A DNA stretch of 64,000 bases from Rotaria sp. Silwood1 (lineage: Eukaryota > Rotifera > Eurotatoria > Philodinida > Philodinidae), in contig CAJNOP010000010.1 of assembly GCA_905250075.1 (NCBI GenBank), forward strand, positions 1,302,001-1,366,000, given 5' to 3'. The position numbers and the translations under genes were made by a program. Of this stretch, positions 13,601-33,446 are shown in pieces (position 1 is the first letter of the stretch; the number at the start of each line of letters is the position of its first letter). The notes beneath the pieces were generated by a model. It was not told where the DNA came from. It did no database searches and saw only the letters and a list, made by a program, of their open reading frames with translations.

Positions 13601-16600
13601 GTCTTTCTCAAAAACAGAATGAAAATTGTTTGTAAAGGTCAAAGTACGTATTCTACATATTCAACTTAGAATTGAATCTATCGATCTTGAATTATTTATT
13701 TTACAATATATCATAAAAATATTTGCATTGTTTCAATATATTAGTTTTTTATGTATTTACTCCTTTCATTTTCTATTACACTAATACCATGAGATATAAA
13801 CTGCTTTTGTCGATGAAATATTGTCACGAAAGAACAGCAAATTAACCCCTTTTTCAGGTCATTCAAACCTCTTTTTCTCTTTCAAGATTACTGCGCTAAC
13901 AAAAGTCATCGTGCATCAGCAATAGTGCACATAAAGGATAGAAAAAAAATCAACGATGCTTTTAAATAATACGGTCTTTCTCATATTATATTTCACTTGC
14001 AATGAATTCAGTTTATTATTTATTTTATTTGATTATTAAATTTCTCCAAAAAAAAAAAAAAAAGAACTGTATCACTACCTTGCTGTTTGAATTTATTTAA
14101 TTCTAAAACTTCGATCATATCTGATCGAATCCAATGTTGGTAAAGAATATTAATTAAATGACATAATGATTGACTTAATCGAATATTAATATGATCAATA
14201 TCAAAATGTAATTGATAAAGAATTGATGTTTTAGCTGAACGAAATAATTGATTATATTTTCCATTATTTAAATTAAATATATCAGGTAAATTTGTTAATA
14301 TACTTGATTGTGATACATCAATGAATAAATCAAGATTAACTAATGCTGGTTCAATACATGAACGTTTTGTTAAAAATCGATATTCTAATGCTTCAAGTGA
14401 TAATAATGTTTCAATACTCATTAATCTTGTTTCAAGACGTTGACTATAATCAAATGATACATTATCTAAATGTAATGTCAGAACATCATGTTTACATCCA
14501 TTAAGAATTGATTGAAATTTTGAAGATGAATTTTCTTTCTAAATAAAATATAAGAAATGATAAGACATTTTAAATAAAAAAACAAAGAAAATTCAACCTG
14601 TGGATCTATCATAAAATGTAAACATATATTTGGTATTTTAATTGTCATTTCAATTGATGGTTCATAACGTTGACTTTGTAATGAATCAATACGTGTTGAT
14701 GCAGCTAAAGAATTCGCTTGATGTATAATTGATGATGCATTAAGTAAAACAATACGCCACATTTCAGAATATGGATTTTGTCCAAGATCATTACTAAAAT
14801 CAAGAAATAATGCTTGACCATCAGATAAATCAAATGTTTGCCAAGTTACAAATTGTTTTGTACCAAAATGCCAATATTGCATTAAACATTCAACCTAAAA
14901 GACAAATTTTTTTTTTTAATTCATACATTTATTTTGTAATTAAAAATAATTCGATTGTGACCTCAATTTTTTTTTGTCATCTTTGTAAAAAAAAGAAAAG
15001 AAACTTCATAATCAAAAAATTAAATGATTATAAATAAACTTTTTCTTTGTTAATATAAAAAAAAAAAAAAACATCTATTTCAAAAATTTTTATTTTACCG
15101 TTTTTATTTTATGTGTCATAACATTTCCATTAAGATCATCATCAAATGGTAATGGAAGTATATGACATTTAAGTAATGATCGTCGTTGTGGATATTTCCA
15201 TGTCATACAAGATGCAATATTTTGATGATTTATTGTTGTAAAAAAAATTTCATTTATATTAGGTAATTCATGTGAAGTTTGAAATATCCATTTCATTGAA
15301 CCATTTCTTAAATCATCAACTGATATAATATCATCATTAATTGGTTCAATAATTTTTGATGGTTGAAATATTGATATAGCTATATCAACTATTGTTCGTA
15401 TTTGATTAATAACTTTTATTAAATAAGTTAATAGATTAAAATCAATTTTTCCAGTTAATGATGAACATTCTAAATGAAGTAATGAATATGTTCGATGATG
15501 ATCAAGTTTTAATGTTGCTTGACATGGATATATAAGTAAATTATTATTGAAACTTGCATTCAAATCATTTATAATTAAAGAAAAATGTGTCATACGTACA
15601 TGACGATCATAATGTAATGTAAAATGAACATCAGATAATGATAAACATAAACATTCATCCCACATTAAAGACATTTTTGATGTTAATACTTTTACTTTAC
15701 GTACACGAGAAACAACTGATTGACCATCGACAGCTGTTGTACTTGTAGGTTTATAACGTTCAACAATTATATCTAAATAGATTAATCATAAAATTATTTA
15801 TATGTCCAATAGAACATCATCAAAAACTTTTTGAAGTTTTACTGTAATTCTATTATAGAAATAAACATCGAAATTATCACTTATATTTGATGATTTACTT
15901 TCATTTGCATGTAAAATAGATCTGCTACGTTGAATTTAATCTGTTAATTATCATTCAATAAATCTTTCTTAAAAGATTTTCTTTTATTCCATGAATGAAT
16001 TAATTTGTATTTCAATTAGTTATTTCTTTTTTTTTTTTGTTTTTATTTGATACATACTTGCTTTTTCAATAAGAAAGCCAATAAATGGAACAAGAGAAGT
16101 TTTATTACCAGTTGATTTTGTAATCTAGAAAAAAAAAATTATTTCACTCGAATTTAAATTAAACACAAAAAAAAAACAAATTTTAATTTTTACTTTATAT
16201 TGTAAACTAATTCGATCTAATTCAATACCAGCAAAAAGTATTGGTGTTGGAGTATGACTAATATTATTCGTTGTTAAAATATTCTGTTCTTCTAATCGAG
16301 ATTCTTGTTTAATTTCTTGTTCATTTGATAAATTATTAGAATTATCAGTCTCTGGTGGAAAATCATCTTCAGCAAAAAGTGTTGTTACTGATGGTACATA
16401 AGACCATGCCCATGACATCCAACCTGTTTGAGAATTATTTGAAGTAACTGTTGTTCCATCTTCAGAATTTATTATTGAAGGTACAGATGGTATTGGTAGT
16501 GGTGATGATGGTGATGGTGGTAATGATGATATTGAAAGAGATGATTCAATTAATTTATTACGTAAATTTTTTTTCTGTTCTTTTGATAAATTATTTTCTT

Positions 16601-17525
16601 CATTTGAATGTATTTGTTGATTAATAAGTAACATAATAATTTCAGTTAAACGCATTATCATTGATAATTGATTATCAACAATAGATACTTCAATATTAGC
16701 ACAATTAAAACTTAAACGTGTTTGTATAGGTTTAGTATTTAATTGTTGATATACATTTGAATATAACATTTGTATACGACATTCAAATGAACAACGTGAT
16801 AATAATGGTACTTCATAACGATGAACTTTACCAGTACTATCACGTTTATCTAAACATAATGTTAAATCTGGTAATGTTATTAAACGTCTTAATGATAAAT
16901 CTTGTTGTGATAATTCAATAAATGATTTAAACCAATTTTGATTAACAGCATAACATTCAGCTGTACGTGATGATAATGATATAACAATATCTTCTTCAAT
17001 AAATTTTATTATTAAATTATTAACAATTATATGTACATTATTAAGTATACGTGCAAGTACAGTTTGAATATAATTTGATTGTTCAGCTGTTGTTGGTTGT
17101 TGTTGTTGAATAAGTATATGATCAGAATCAATATCATCTTCAGATGATAATGAATTATCATTTGATAATGTACATTCTTTATTTAAAACAATAACAAGTT
17201 CAATTTGATTTATTGTTACAACAATTGGTTCTGAATTGATTCGAATCCATGGAACCTGTTTCGAAAAAAAAAAAAAAAATTCTTTATAAAATAATTGTAA
17301 ATCATATAAACATACATGAATACGTAACTCATGAATAATTCCACTTTGAAAAATAATTGGAAGTGTTGGAACTAATTTTTGTATATTAGCTAAACGTAAT
17401 TCGAGATTATACAAAACAACATCACCACCCCATAAAGATAATTGAAAATCTTCACGTCTTAATTTTACATATTGATCAATATAAGATAGAAGCCATGGAG
17501 TTATATATGATTCAAGTTTGAACAT
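4675..17525 (-). CDS. VPS13B: VPS13B (COH1) bridge-like lipid transfer protein
   Basis: Thirteen exons on the minus strand: 17525-17316, 17255-16194, 16124-16058, 15772-15099, 14894-14598, 14538-14079, 12591-11455, 10474-9727, 9654-9199, 8546-7860, 7165-6576, 5615-5469 and 5399-4675. Phases agree throughout and give 2,419 residues. The chorein N-terminus (LESYITPWLLSYI, LQLSLWGGDVV-like block, IHELRIHVPW) matches VPS13B specifically, as does GWMSWAWSYVP near residue 375. The C-terminus (GPSGFMMGISQGATSLLKH, ARNMDRLAMDSEH, SGVGKGLVGIVVKPVGG) is the conserved VPS13B tail. The family transfers lipid between membranes and acts at the Golgi and endosomes. At 2.4k residues it is much shorter than human (about 4,000). 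The exon 9 donor (GTACTC) was chosen because it keeps phase; a nearby GTATGA does not. Four introns of about 0.65-1.5 kb and one of 0.96 kb carry repeats or unique AT-rich DNA. Confidence 0.9.
5737..6348. repeat. long foldback element, family 1, in VPS13B intron 11
   Basis: Near-palindrome with arms of about 280 bp (left 5737-6014, right 6056-6348) and a loop of about 40 bp. The arms carry GACTAGCAAAAGTCCGGAAA, then a GAGTTACGACCGTTTTACTGG-type block, then a CAATGGTATTTATAGG block, each mirrored on the right. Two further palindromes and two single arms in this window share the GACTAGCAAAAG...GTTATGACCATTTT arm pattern. GC content is higher than the flanking intron. A non-autonomous inverted-repeat transposon is the simplest reading. 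Confidence 0.7.
8718..8808. repeat. short perfect-arm hairpin in VPS13B intron 9
   Basis: Left arm at about 8718-8746 (ACCCAGGTCAATCGATACGG) pairs with the right arm at 8783-8808 (CCGTTTCGATCGACCTGGGT), leaving a short spacer. It lies within the 652-bp intron 8547-9198. It may be a remnant MITE or an intronic structural element; no other copy was noticed. Confidence 0.5.
10826..11080. repeat. foldback repeat, family 2, in VPS13B intron 7
   Basis: Inverted arms at 10826-10860 (CACTTGAAGTTTTGTATAGA) and 11043-11080 (mirror image, CTCTATTCAAACTTTCAAGT). Flanking sequence to about 11250 resembles the outer part of the 17.9-kb and 46-kb copies (CCTACATGATGCA...ATTCAAAAGCGA). It sits inside the 980-bp intron 10475-11454 of VPS13B. 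A frame open across 10864-11127 lies within the repeat and is not treated as a gene. Confidence 0.5.
12592..14078. other. 1.5-kb VPS13B intron without recognised content
   Basis: Largest intron of VPS13B. Both strands have chance open frames over 13226-13541 that mirror one another and show no family motif. I see no exon that would fit the phase of the flanking exons and no clear repeat. Confidence 0.5.
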
Positions 17526-18764
17526 ATTTTAGAAATAAAATCAACATCTAAAAGATAAAGTATTTAGGAACAATCCATAGACGACATTCAGATAGAAAAT
17601 CGTACTTTTTGACTCCATCCATTTGGATGTGAATGTCTGTGAATATCAGATTTATCATCACTTAGATATATATATATATTTTTTTTTCTTCACTATTTTT
17701 TCTGTCAGCTAAATTGATGCATATCAATATTCATATTAATGCTCTACCAAATGACTAGCTACTCAATAAATATAATCTTCTATTATTTTAATAACATATT
17801 CATATTCGATTGATTTTTCTATTTAAAAATGCTCTTCAAAATATACCAAATAAAAGAAGCCTCCTAGTTGATTAATCACTTTTGAACTCAAACGATGTGC
17901 ATTATGTAGATCCAAGTGAACTTTGAATATCTTCAAAAGAGTTACAGCACGTAACTTATTGCTGCGGAGATACTGCAAATTTATGATAATTTTTAAATGA
18001 ATGTCATAGTTCTCTCAGAAGTAGCAGAAAAACTGATTACTTGAATTTCGATTTAAAAATTAGAATAAAAACAGGTCTTAGCTAGAATAACTTGTTGTAA
18101 AAAATTCAAATGTTTCGATTGCATTTATTCTAAAGTAAGAACATCAAAATTTGTCATTCGTATATGAACGGTGTGAAAAACATGCTTTTATTATAGGTCA
18201 TATCTTAGGATAAAAGAAATCAAAAGATTTAACTTTTTTACAATAAACTATTCTCATTAATGTCTGTTCCTATGCAAAGTTTCAAGTCGAAAATTAATTT
18301 GTCTGTTATTACAACATTCATTTAAAAGCTAACGTAAATGTATACTATCTCTGGAACAATATACTAAGAAGTTGAACTATCTTCAAGAATATTCATATCT
18401 CATGTTGATTCTACATATTACACATAATCTCGAATGAAAAGAGATTTATTCGTCGGAACATTTCTCTCGTAAACGTATCGATACTCTTTGTGAATAATTC
18501 CTTACATCAATAAATATATTGTTCTTACAAATCGAAGTCAACAAGTATCATATTTACCCTCGAAAAACTTTTATAAATCCTTGATAAATTATTGTTATCT
18601 CAAAAATATTATTAAGTACTACTCTTCATTTAAATAGATTATCATTCAAGATATTACTCAGAAAGAAAATATCATTGATAAAAGTTTTAATATTGATTAA
18701 CAAACTAATCTCTATATTTATAAAGTCTTTTCTTCAAGAACACACCTATGCATAATCAATTTTA
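17526..18764. promoter_or_regulatory. divergent intergenic region between VPS13B and the MAPEG-like gene
   Basis: This 1.24-kb spacer separates two start codons facing away from each other, so it should hold both promoters. No TATA box or initiator can be assigned with confidence in such AT-rich DNA. About half is a palindromic repeat (17881-18445). Confidence 0.4.
17881..18445. repeat. foldback/MITE copy, family 2, with terminal inverted repeats
   Basis: The ends are inverted repeats. The left end (17881-17940: GTGCATTATGTAGATCCAAG, then AACTTTGAATATCTTCAAAA) is mirrored by 18371-18445. The interior holds GTCATATCTTAGGATAAAAG and TTTCAAGTCGAAAATTAATT. Over most of its length it matches 45770-46145 in reverse complement. 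Two copies aligning end to end define an element of roughly 0.4-0.57 kb. No coding capacity. Confidence 0.6.
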
Positions 18765-19313
18765 ATGGCTTCATCGTTCGATTACGATTTATATATAAAA
18801 CGATGTATATTTGCTTGGGTATCTGTTGGTCTTGTATGGAAAAATATAACTCTTTTTCTTATATTAATGATATTTCGTTTAAAAAGTAAACAACTAAATC
18901 GTATAGAAGAGGAACAAATATTTGAACGACAAACTGGAAAAACAAATCGGACACTATCAACTATTACTCAATCAGCAAATCATGTTATTAAACATAGAGA
19001 TTCGACTATTAGAAAACGAATTTTAAAAGTATTAGAATATGAAACTCATTATATGGTTTACTTTCTTATATTATTTTTCGTTTTCACTGAAGCACTTCAA
19101 GGTACAACAACACGACAAATTGTCTATGGAAGTATTTTTGTCATTGCACGTTATGTACATAATGGAGGTTTACTTTTTCATTACCGTTATGCACGAATGA
19201 TTGGTATTCTATTCTCAATTCTTGTAATCGCTGCAATAACACTTGATCTAGCGATTATTCTAACAAATGATGTTATACAAAAAAGTACATTAAATTCTAT
19301 TACAACATTTTGA
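18765..19313 (+). CDS. MAPEG-family (microsomal glutathione S-transferase-like) membrane protein
   Basis: Single-exon gene of 182 residues. About four hydrophobic segments are seen: residues 14-37, 95-112, 118-132 and 144-166. A basic, Asn/Thr-rich cytosolic loop lies between the first two. The segment ETHYMVYFLILFFVF followed by VIARYVHNGGLLFHYRYARMIG has the layout of the MAPEG family (an acidic residue at the start of TM2, and an ARxxH-like block before the last helix), as in MGST1. MAPEG enzymes conjugate glutathione or reduce lipid peroxides in the ER or outer mitochondrial membrane. The match is by layout rather than strong identity. It shares a divergent spacer with VPS13B. It could instead be an unrelated four-helix membrane protein. 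Confidence 0.5.
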   Translation: MASSFDYDLYIKRCIFAWVSVGLVWKNITLFLILMIFRLKSKQLNRIEEEQIFERQTGKTNRTLSTITQSANHVIKHRDSTIRKRILKVLEYETHYMVYFLILFFVFTEALQGTTTRQIVYGSIFVIARYVHNGGLLFHYRYARMIGILFSILVIAAITLDLAIILTNDVIQKSTLNSITTF

Positions 19314-20346
19314 AATAATTCCGTACTTCTAACAATCTATCAATCATATGAAATAGATTTTTCATTTGTTTATTCATCAAAAAAAAAAAAAAACTAAATA
19401 AAACACAACTTTTTTTTTGTTCGATATGCAACTGATTTTTAAATAAACATTTTTAAATAGATCCTATTTCAAACTATTTTTAAAATCAAAAATCTATTGA
19501 ATCAAAACAAAATTTAGTTTGAGATAACATTAAATATGAATATTAACTATTGAAAAATTTAGAAAATCTCTTCTATAACTTTACATAAATCGAATACTAT
19601 ATAGTCAATCATTACCTTCAATTCTATACACATCAATAAGCATTAAAAGTCATATGAACTACAAAAAAACAATAAAAACACAAACCAGGCATTTTTTCTT
19701 TTTTCTTTTGAGAATTTCGTATATAGTTTTCAATACGGTTTCGAAATGAATTCAAGGTAAATAAAAACAAATTGCTATGTCAAACTCATACTTATGTAAA
19801 TTTACACAATTAATTCATCGAAAAACATAAAAATAAAATTTTCTTAGACATAAAGTAAAAATAGACGTTTATCAAGGACATATAAAAAATATACAAACAT
19901 AGAATAATTTGTTGATCACTAGGCAATACCTATTTTCTTCAAATATTCATTTAAAACTTAAATATCATAAATTGTCGATTAGTTAATATATATGTCCAAT
20001 GAAAATTTAATTTTATTGAAATATTATACTGAACTACCATCTATCGAAAAAAATAAATATAAAATAATAATATAATAAAAAAAAAAAATTTCATTTTATA
20101 AATGAAATAAATATTTTTTTAGGGAGGAAAAAAAAAGAATTTATTCTTTTTAAAAAAAAATTTTTCTTCCTATTGACTTTTGCTATATACAAATAATATG
20201 TAGAGGTTAACATAACAAATTATTTCAATATGCCGACAAGTTTTTTTTTTCTCTCGTTCGTTTAATATTATTTGTCTATTTTAAATAATAATCAATTGGA
20301 TTTGATTTTTTCTTTTGATTTACCACAAAAAAAAAAAACAAACGCG
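19314..20346. other. intergenic, AT-rich with homopolymer runs
   Basis: One kilobase between the MAPEG-like stop and the Smad start. It has many A and T runs and no supported gene or repeat. The last part, rich in TTTTTTTCTCTCG just before 20260, may be 5' UTR or promoter of the Smad gene. Confidence 0.5.
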
Positions 20347-25127
<4,781 letters not shown>

Positions 25128-25378
25128 ATATGAAAATAAAATTAAAGTGAAAATAAAATTCTCCTGTCAGATAAATTGACATTTTCATATTTGTATTTGT
25201 TGTCCGCTTTTGTTCTTTTGGTTTTGTTTTTTTTTTTTAGTGTTGTATTTGTTTGTTTCATTCATTTATTTATCATTAAAATTTTGTATATATATATATA
25301 TAACTCTGACATTCTTATTCAAAAAAATGATATTTCTTTCTAGATTTAAATATCTTTTTGTTTTCCATCAAAATTACA
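25128..25378. promoter_or_regulatory. short spacer and probable 5' UTR of the eL42 gene
   Basis: Only 251 bp lie between the Smad stop and the eL42 start. It holds a TATATATATATA run at about 25290 and a pyrimidine tract ending in AG at about 25343 (TTTCTTTCTAG). That tract could be an acceptor for a 5' UTR intron or for a spliced leader, which bdelloids use. Neither is proved from sequence. Confidence 0.35.
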
Positions 25379-25699
25379 ATGGTAAACGTACCAAAAACAC
25401 GTCGTACATTTTGTAAAGGAAAAAATTGTAAAAAACATACTTTACATAAAGTATCACAATATAAAAAAGGCAAAGATAGTGTTCATGTACAAGGTAAACG
25501 ACGTTATGATATGAAACAAAAAGGTTATGGTGGACAAAAAAAACCTGTGTTTCATAAAAAAGCTAAAACAACTAAAAAAATTGTTTTACGTATGGAATGT
25601 ACGGAATGTAAATTCAAAAAACAATTAGCTATTAAACGAACCAAACATTTTGAATTAGGTGCAGAAAAAAAGAAGAAAAATCAAGTTATCAATTATTAA
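25379..25699 (+). CDS. RPL36A: 60S ribosomal protein eL42 (RPL36A/L44)
   Basis: Complete intronless gene of 106 residues starting [12 protein letters not shown], the invariant start of this family; an upstream in-frame ATG at 25358 is ignored for that reason. The zinc-ribbon cysteines are present (CKGKNC as in fungal eL42, and CTEC further on), as are KGKRRYD-like, [21 protein letters not shown] and KHFELG. The protein sits at the ribosomal E site and contacts deacylated tRNA. Residue 56 is proline, the state associated with cycloheximide sensitivity in yeast. Length equals the family norm. It lies on the same strand and close behind the first Smad. Confidence 0.97.
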   Translation: MVNVPKTRRTFCKGKNCKKHTLHKVSQYKKGKDSVHVQGKRRYDMKQKGYGGQKKPVFHKKAKTTKKIVLRMECTECKFKKQLAIKRTKHFELGAEKKKKNQVINY

Positions 25700-25899
25700 T
25701 TTTCAACAATACAAATATAATAATTATTATACCATCATTTTTCTTTTTTTTTTGTTGAAATTACTTTTCTTTTTTCTTTTGCATATTGATGGACAAGAAG
25801 TTATAAACGAATTTTTCTAACATCTTTATTATTCGTTTGAAGAAAATAAAAGAAGAATATTAATAGTTATTTCTCTTTTGTTTTAGATATGAATTTTTA

Positions 25900-28800
25900 A
25901 TGTGGTGTGATCCACCTTCAATAATATCGGCTGATATAATACAGCCAACAAAAACGAATTGGACAATGTCTTTTTCATCAGCAATTAATGATAAACAACA
26001 ATTATCATTTATTTATCAACCTGGTGTTGGATTATATGATAAAAAAATTGATCTTGATCAAGATTTAAGAATAAATGATGTTGATGAACGAATACAAGTA
26101 AGTTTGATATTTATAAAAATTAAATTTTTTTACTTAGAAATTGAATAAAGTTAAATTATGATTTTAAATTTGTGAATTACTATTGTTCGAAAGCATTAAC
26201 TTATGAAGGAACATCTTCAACTATCGAACGTTGATTGAGACGCGGCGCACAAATGGACTTCAGTGTGACTAGCAAAAGTTGATCAGGGTTCATACCAATG
26301 CGTCTCTGAAGTCGAGTTATGATCATTTTAGTGAATTTTCAATTCTCATTTCTAATATATTTATCAAAAATTTGTATTACGAAATTTTGTCGATAGATGC
26401 TGAAACCGTAAGAATATTCTAAATACCATTCCACCGATCTATATACTGAATTTCTAGTCAAAATTCCTTAATTTGGTTTTACGATAAATACATAGGAATC
26501 GGTTGAAAATTCAGGAAAATGGTCATAACTCAGCTCCAGAGACCTGTAGGCATGAATTCTTTCAGGCTTTTGCTACCATCAATGAAGCTTAGTTTTGGAC
26601 GCTATATGGGGTTGAACAGCGTCCGACAGATAGAAACATTTTCTCGTTAGCATAAAATATTTGCTCATTTTATGACCACCAAAAGGCAACTGGTTACAAC
26701 TACAATTAGAATTTTTCACTCTTTTCGAATATATAGATGCAGATTATCCTTCTGGGATAAGATTAAACAACTATCAATAAATTTAGTGAATAAAATCCAA
26801 ATTATCAGTTTTAACTCAACATAATTGTAGAACATTGAATTAGATCTTGCAATAAGGAAAATCTCATCTATGTGTTTCCACTAAATAGCAAGTTTCTATG
26901 TAAACCAGTATTGATAAAAAAAAAGAACCATTGTTTTGACAATACAATAGTTTTCAATTCTGTCATACATACAACAGTAAGTATAAGACACTTTATAGAG
27001 CAAACGGAGCAATTAAAAACTATTTCATATTTTGAATTTAATCATACTCTAAAAAGAGTTAGTTTGACCCTATCAGACTATTAAATCGTCTTTTCGTACG
27101 AGAAAATCTTGATCAAATATTGCTAGCAGTTATTATGTAACCGAAAAACAAGTGAATATTTTTGTATACGTCATTCATACGTTGAGGTATTGTAGTCTGA
27201 GTATTTTGTCCTCAGTTATATTTGCACATGTTTTTTTTTATCGATAATTTAAGTTAATGTAAACTTGGATCGTCATATGGCAAGGTTAATATATATTATA
27301 TATATTTATAAAAATATAACGCATTATGTTATTTTTTCTGTATTTAATCATATGCATACAGATATGTGAATACACATAATTCACATAGTTAAGTAAATAT
27401 TAACATGTAGATATATCGTTTTTAGTCATTTGAACTTTCACCATCATCATCAACATTTACATCTGATGTTGATCATCGTTGGTCATCATCATCATCATCA
27501 TCTATTGAGAGTTCATCACCAAATAGAAAACCAAATAATTTATATAAATCATATTTAAGACGACAAAATGAACAAGATTCATTACCAATTCGTGAAAAAT
27601 TATTTTCATCAGATGATATATTGTCAGATAAAACAACAAATAATTCTTCATCCATTAATACAAATTATCAGATTAAATGTATTGATGTTAATATAACAAC
27701 CAAGTAATATTTAATTTTATATAATGAAATAAAAATTATTGAATTTTTTTATTTTTCTTTTAGTTTAAGTCAAGAAAATAGTCAAAAACGAAAATTTGAT
27801 CAGAATTTATATTCCAATAAAAAACTTCGTCATTCTTCTTCATCAATAATAAAAGATCATTTACAATCTAATGAAAAAACACAATGTGAAATACTTTCAA
27901 AAACTTTATTATCCTGTATGAAAATATGATTTATGTATTACAAAATAAAATTGTGTTGTTTTTTTTTGTTCTCTTCTAGCAAATTCAGATACTTCAATAG
28001 ATGAGAATTTCAAGTGTGAAAAAAATCTCCTTGATGAAGAACTTGATCGTCAAAAAGCAAAATTAAAAACAATTGATGATAAACGACCTAAACAACAATT
28101 ATCATCAAATAAACTTCGATCAAATTCAAATGAACGATTACAAAAAAAATCGATCACAACAATAATAAAAAGTTAGTATCGTTAATCATTATTTCAAAGG
28201 AGGGGAAAAACAAATATTTTCGTCCTTGATCAAAATTCAATTAATATAACTTATTATACTATTTTTATGGGTTTTTTTTTTTCGTTTTTATGAAGCAAAC
28301 AAAAATAACAAGTATTAATATTTTGCGAACTTCTATTTTTGTCTTTTAAAGGTTTCTTCTATAAAAAGAAAATATTGTATAGTCATGCGTGTAATTCATT
28401 GAATAAGAGGAATAAAAATAGATCTGATAATTAATGTTTTATGGAAAAATATTTTTCCTTTTGATATAAAAGGTCTCGTCTGCTTGATTACAATATAGAA
28501 TAAAATTTCAAAAGAAAAGAAAAAGATGTCTTTATTATGCAGTCTACCAAAAATTAATTCTCATTAAAGACAATCTATTTTCTCGATGTATTTAATAATA
28601 TACTTGAACAAGATTCTTTATTATAAAAATACTATAAATGCAAATAAAAAAAAAAAAATTCTATTTCTTTCTTCTCTTTCATCAAGATTACAATAATATA
28701 AATTAAATAACATATAATTTTTTATACTCTATAATCTTGACCTAAATGTATGTCGCTTAGAGAAAATAAAAATTTCATTGATGATGATATTAAAAAAATG

Positions 28801-29319
28801 GATTTTTTTAATTATTTTTTATATATAGATATTCCTATGGTAAAAAAATTATCATCTGAAAATCAAAAATCAGAAATAATCTCAAGTGAAAAAGAAGTTC
28901 TTTCAATACCTTCACAAGGTTTACTTCTTTGTCCTAAAGAAGAACCAATAAAAAAGAAAAAGAAAAAGAAAATAGCATCAACTATTATTTCAAACACGTA
29001 AGTTAATATCAATTAAAAAAAAAACAATAACAAAGTAAGAAAAACAAAAAACAAAGATTTATTATTTTCTATTTTTAGTGAATTACTTGATGATGATTCT
29101 GTACTTGATTCAATTCTATTTAATGAAATGCAATCAGTTCAACAACAATGGCAACAATTTTTAATATTAACTATGGAAAAAGAATTACATATTAATCCAT
29201 CTGATGGAAAAAAGAAATCAAAATTAAATAAATTTAATCGTACAAATGAATTTTTATTATCTTATGATAGTTTATATGATTTTGAAGGAATGAAACATTG
29301 GTGTCCAACATCAAGGTGA
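25900..29319 (+). CDS. unrecognised Ser- and Lys-rich nuclear-type protein
   Basis: Six exons join in phase: 25900-26097, 27426-27703, 27764-27915, 27980-28171, 28829-28997 and 29079-29319. They give 409 residues. The start is uncertain: ATG 25900 follows a plausible acceptor (TTTTAG at about 25887), so an upstream exon is possible. Visible features are an N-terminal block WCDPPSIISADII, a run of serines (SSSSSSSIESSS), basic clusters (QKRKF, NKKLRH, KKKKKKK) suggesting nuclear localisation, and a C-terminal segment with two aromatic blocks (QQWQQFLI, YDFEGMKHWCP). No enzyme or known DNA-binding motif was found. It lies between two Smad genes on the same strand. Intron 1 (1.3 kb) holds a foldback element. 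Confidence 0.55.
26230..26625. repeat. foldback element, family 1, in intron
   Basis: Arms at about 26262-26350 and 26505-26590 pair as an inverted repeat. The left arm reads TGACTAGCAAAAGTTGATCA, then GAGTTATGATCATTTTAGTG; the right arm mirrors it (GGTCATAACTCAGCTCCAGA ... TCAGGCTTTTGCTACCATCA). It is the same family as the long palindrome at 5737-6348 and more diverged. It lies in intron 1 of the unrecognised gene. Confidence 0.6.
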
Positions 29320-29474
29320 AAGAGTGTATATTTTTGTATATTTGTATCCGAGGTTTTGTTTCTTTTTTTTTTTTTTTTTTATAAAAAAAAAATTTAGAAA
29401 AATGTATTGTATATATACGACAGATAACGAAAATAGAGAAAAAAAAAAGATTTATTTCTTCTAGATTATAAATA

Positions 29475-32314
<2,840 letters not shown>

Positions 32315-33446
32315 GAACGAACAATAATGTACTTTTATTTTAGCTCTCTGTTCATATTTATACTCTGGATTATTATGATAAACAACTCGCAACAAATAAA
32401 ATTTAAAAAAAAATAAAATAAAATAAAAAAACCGGTTCTTTATGCTAACTAATATTTGTCTCATTATTGTATGTCACGTCTGTTTTCTTTTGTTTTTTTT
32501 TCATGTAAATAATCATGCTGGTCAAGAAAAAAAAAGACATGTCTGTTGTTGTTACTGGTGTTTTAGCATCTAAACTTGGTTATTATGATTATTATTATTT
32601 TTCCTCGGTTTTTTTTCTGCACTCTGTACATACATATATATAAATAAAAGATATAGACAGATTTGGTTTTTTTTTGTAGACTATCATTTTATGTTAAGGA
32701 AAAAAATTATAATGATGTTATCAGGATTTAAAGTTGAAATAATTAAAGAAGGAAATGTTAATGTTAAATTTTGTTTGTTTGGAAGAAGTTGATTATTATT
32801 TAGTTTAAAATGTTAGGTAAAAACTCAAAAGCAGGTCAACATGTTTCTGTTCAATGTACCAGTGAGAGATTGAAGTGACTTTCAAATAAAACGGTTACTT
32901 AGTAAAGGATATATTAAGTAATGAGATAAATTGATTCATCTAATGATCGATATAGATCCTTTGAACTCATACTTGGTTACGGGTGAATATTTTATGCATG
33001 ATTGTTTGATAATAATAAGTTATCGTTGGTTTTGTTTTAATTTTGTATTATAGAAAAACCACCTAGATAGAATGATCGAATAGATAATTAACATAAAAAA
33101 TACGATTATATATCTTTAGGAAGATAGAATCAAAGTATAGCTTGAATTTCAAGTAGTGAACGTGCTACGATCAGATTTTTATCTGATTATGCTAATTATA
33201 ATAAATTAATTTATTTAATCTAAAATTACATTAAATAAACTGTATACTTACCTTCATTCAAGCTTCGTCTAGAGTGGAGCCTTAGAATTTTTAATGAAGC
33301 TCACGTGTCTTGTTTTTCTTTCTGGTTGTTATTGTTTGTCTTGATTAGAAAAAGATAAAAAAAAAAAAGATCTCATGATTATCATAAGAAATTTGTTGTT
33401 AGAAATAACATTTTACTCTAGATTTTGTAATAGCAGTCATATATTA
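32315..33446. other. intergenic, no gene seen
   Basis: About 1.1 kb between the second Smad and SCCPDH. The first 100-150 bp are probably 3' UTR, with an AATAAAA signal at about 32394. No repeat or coding stretch could be supported. Confidence 0.5.

Noticed and set aside
25379-25699. CxxxxC in eL42 looked like a disturbed zinc ribbon
   Set aside because: Fungal and other eL42 proteins have the same CKGKxC spacing, so this is normal for the family.
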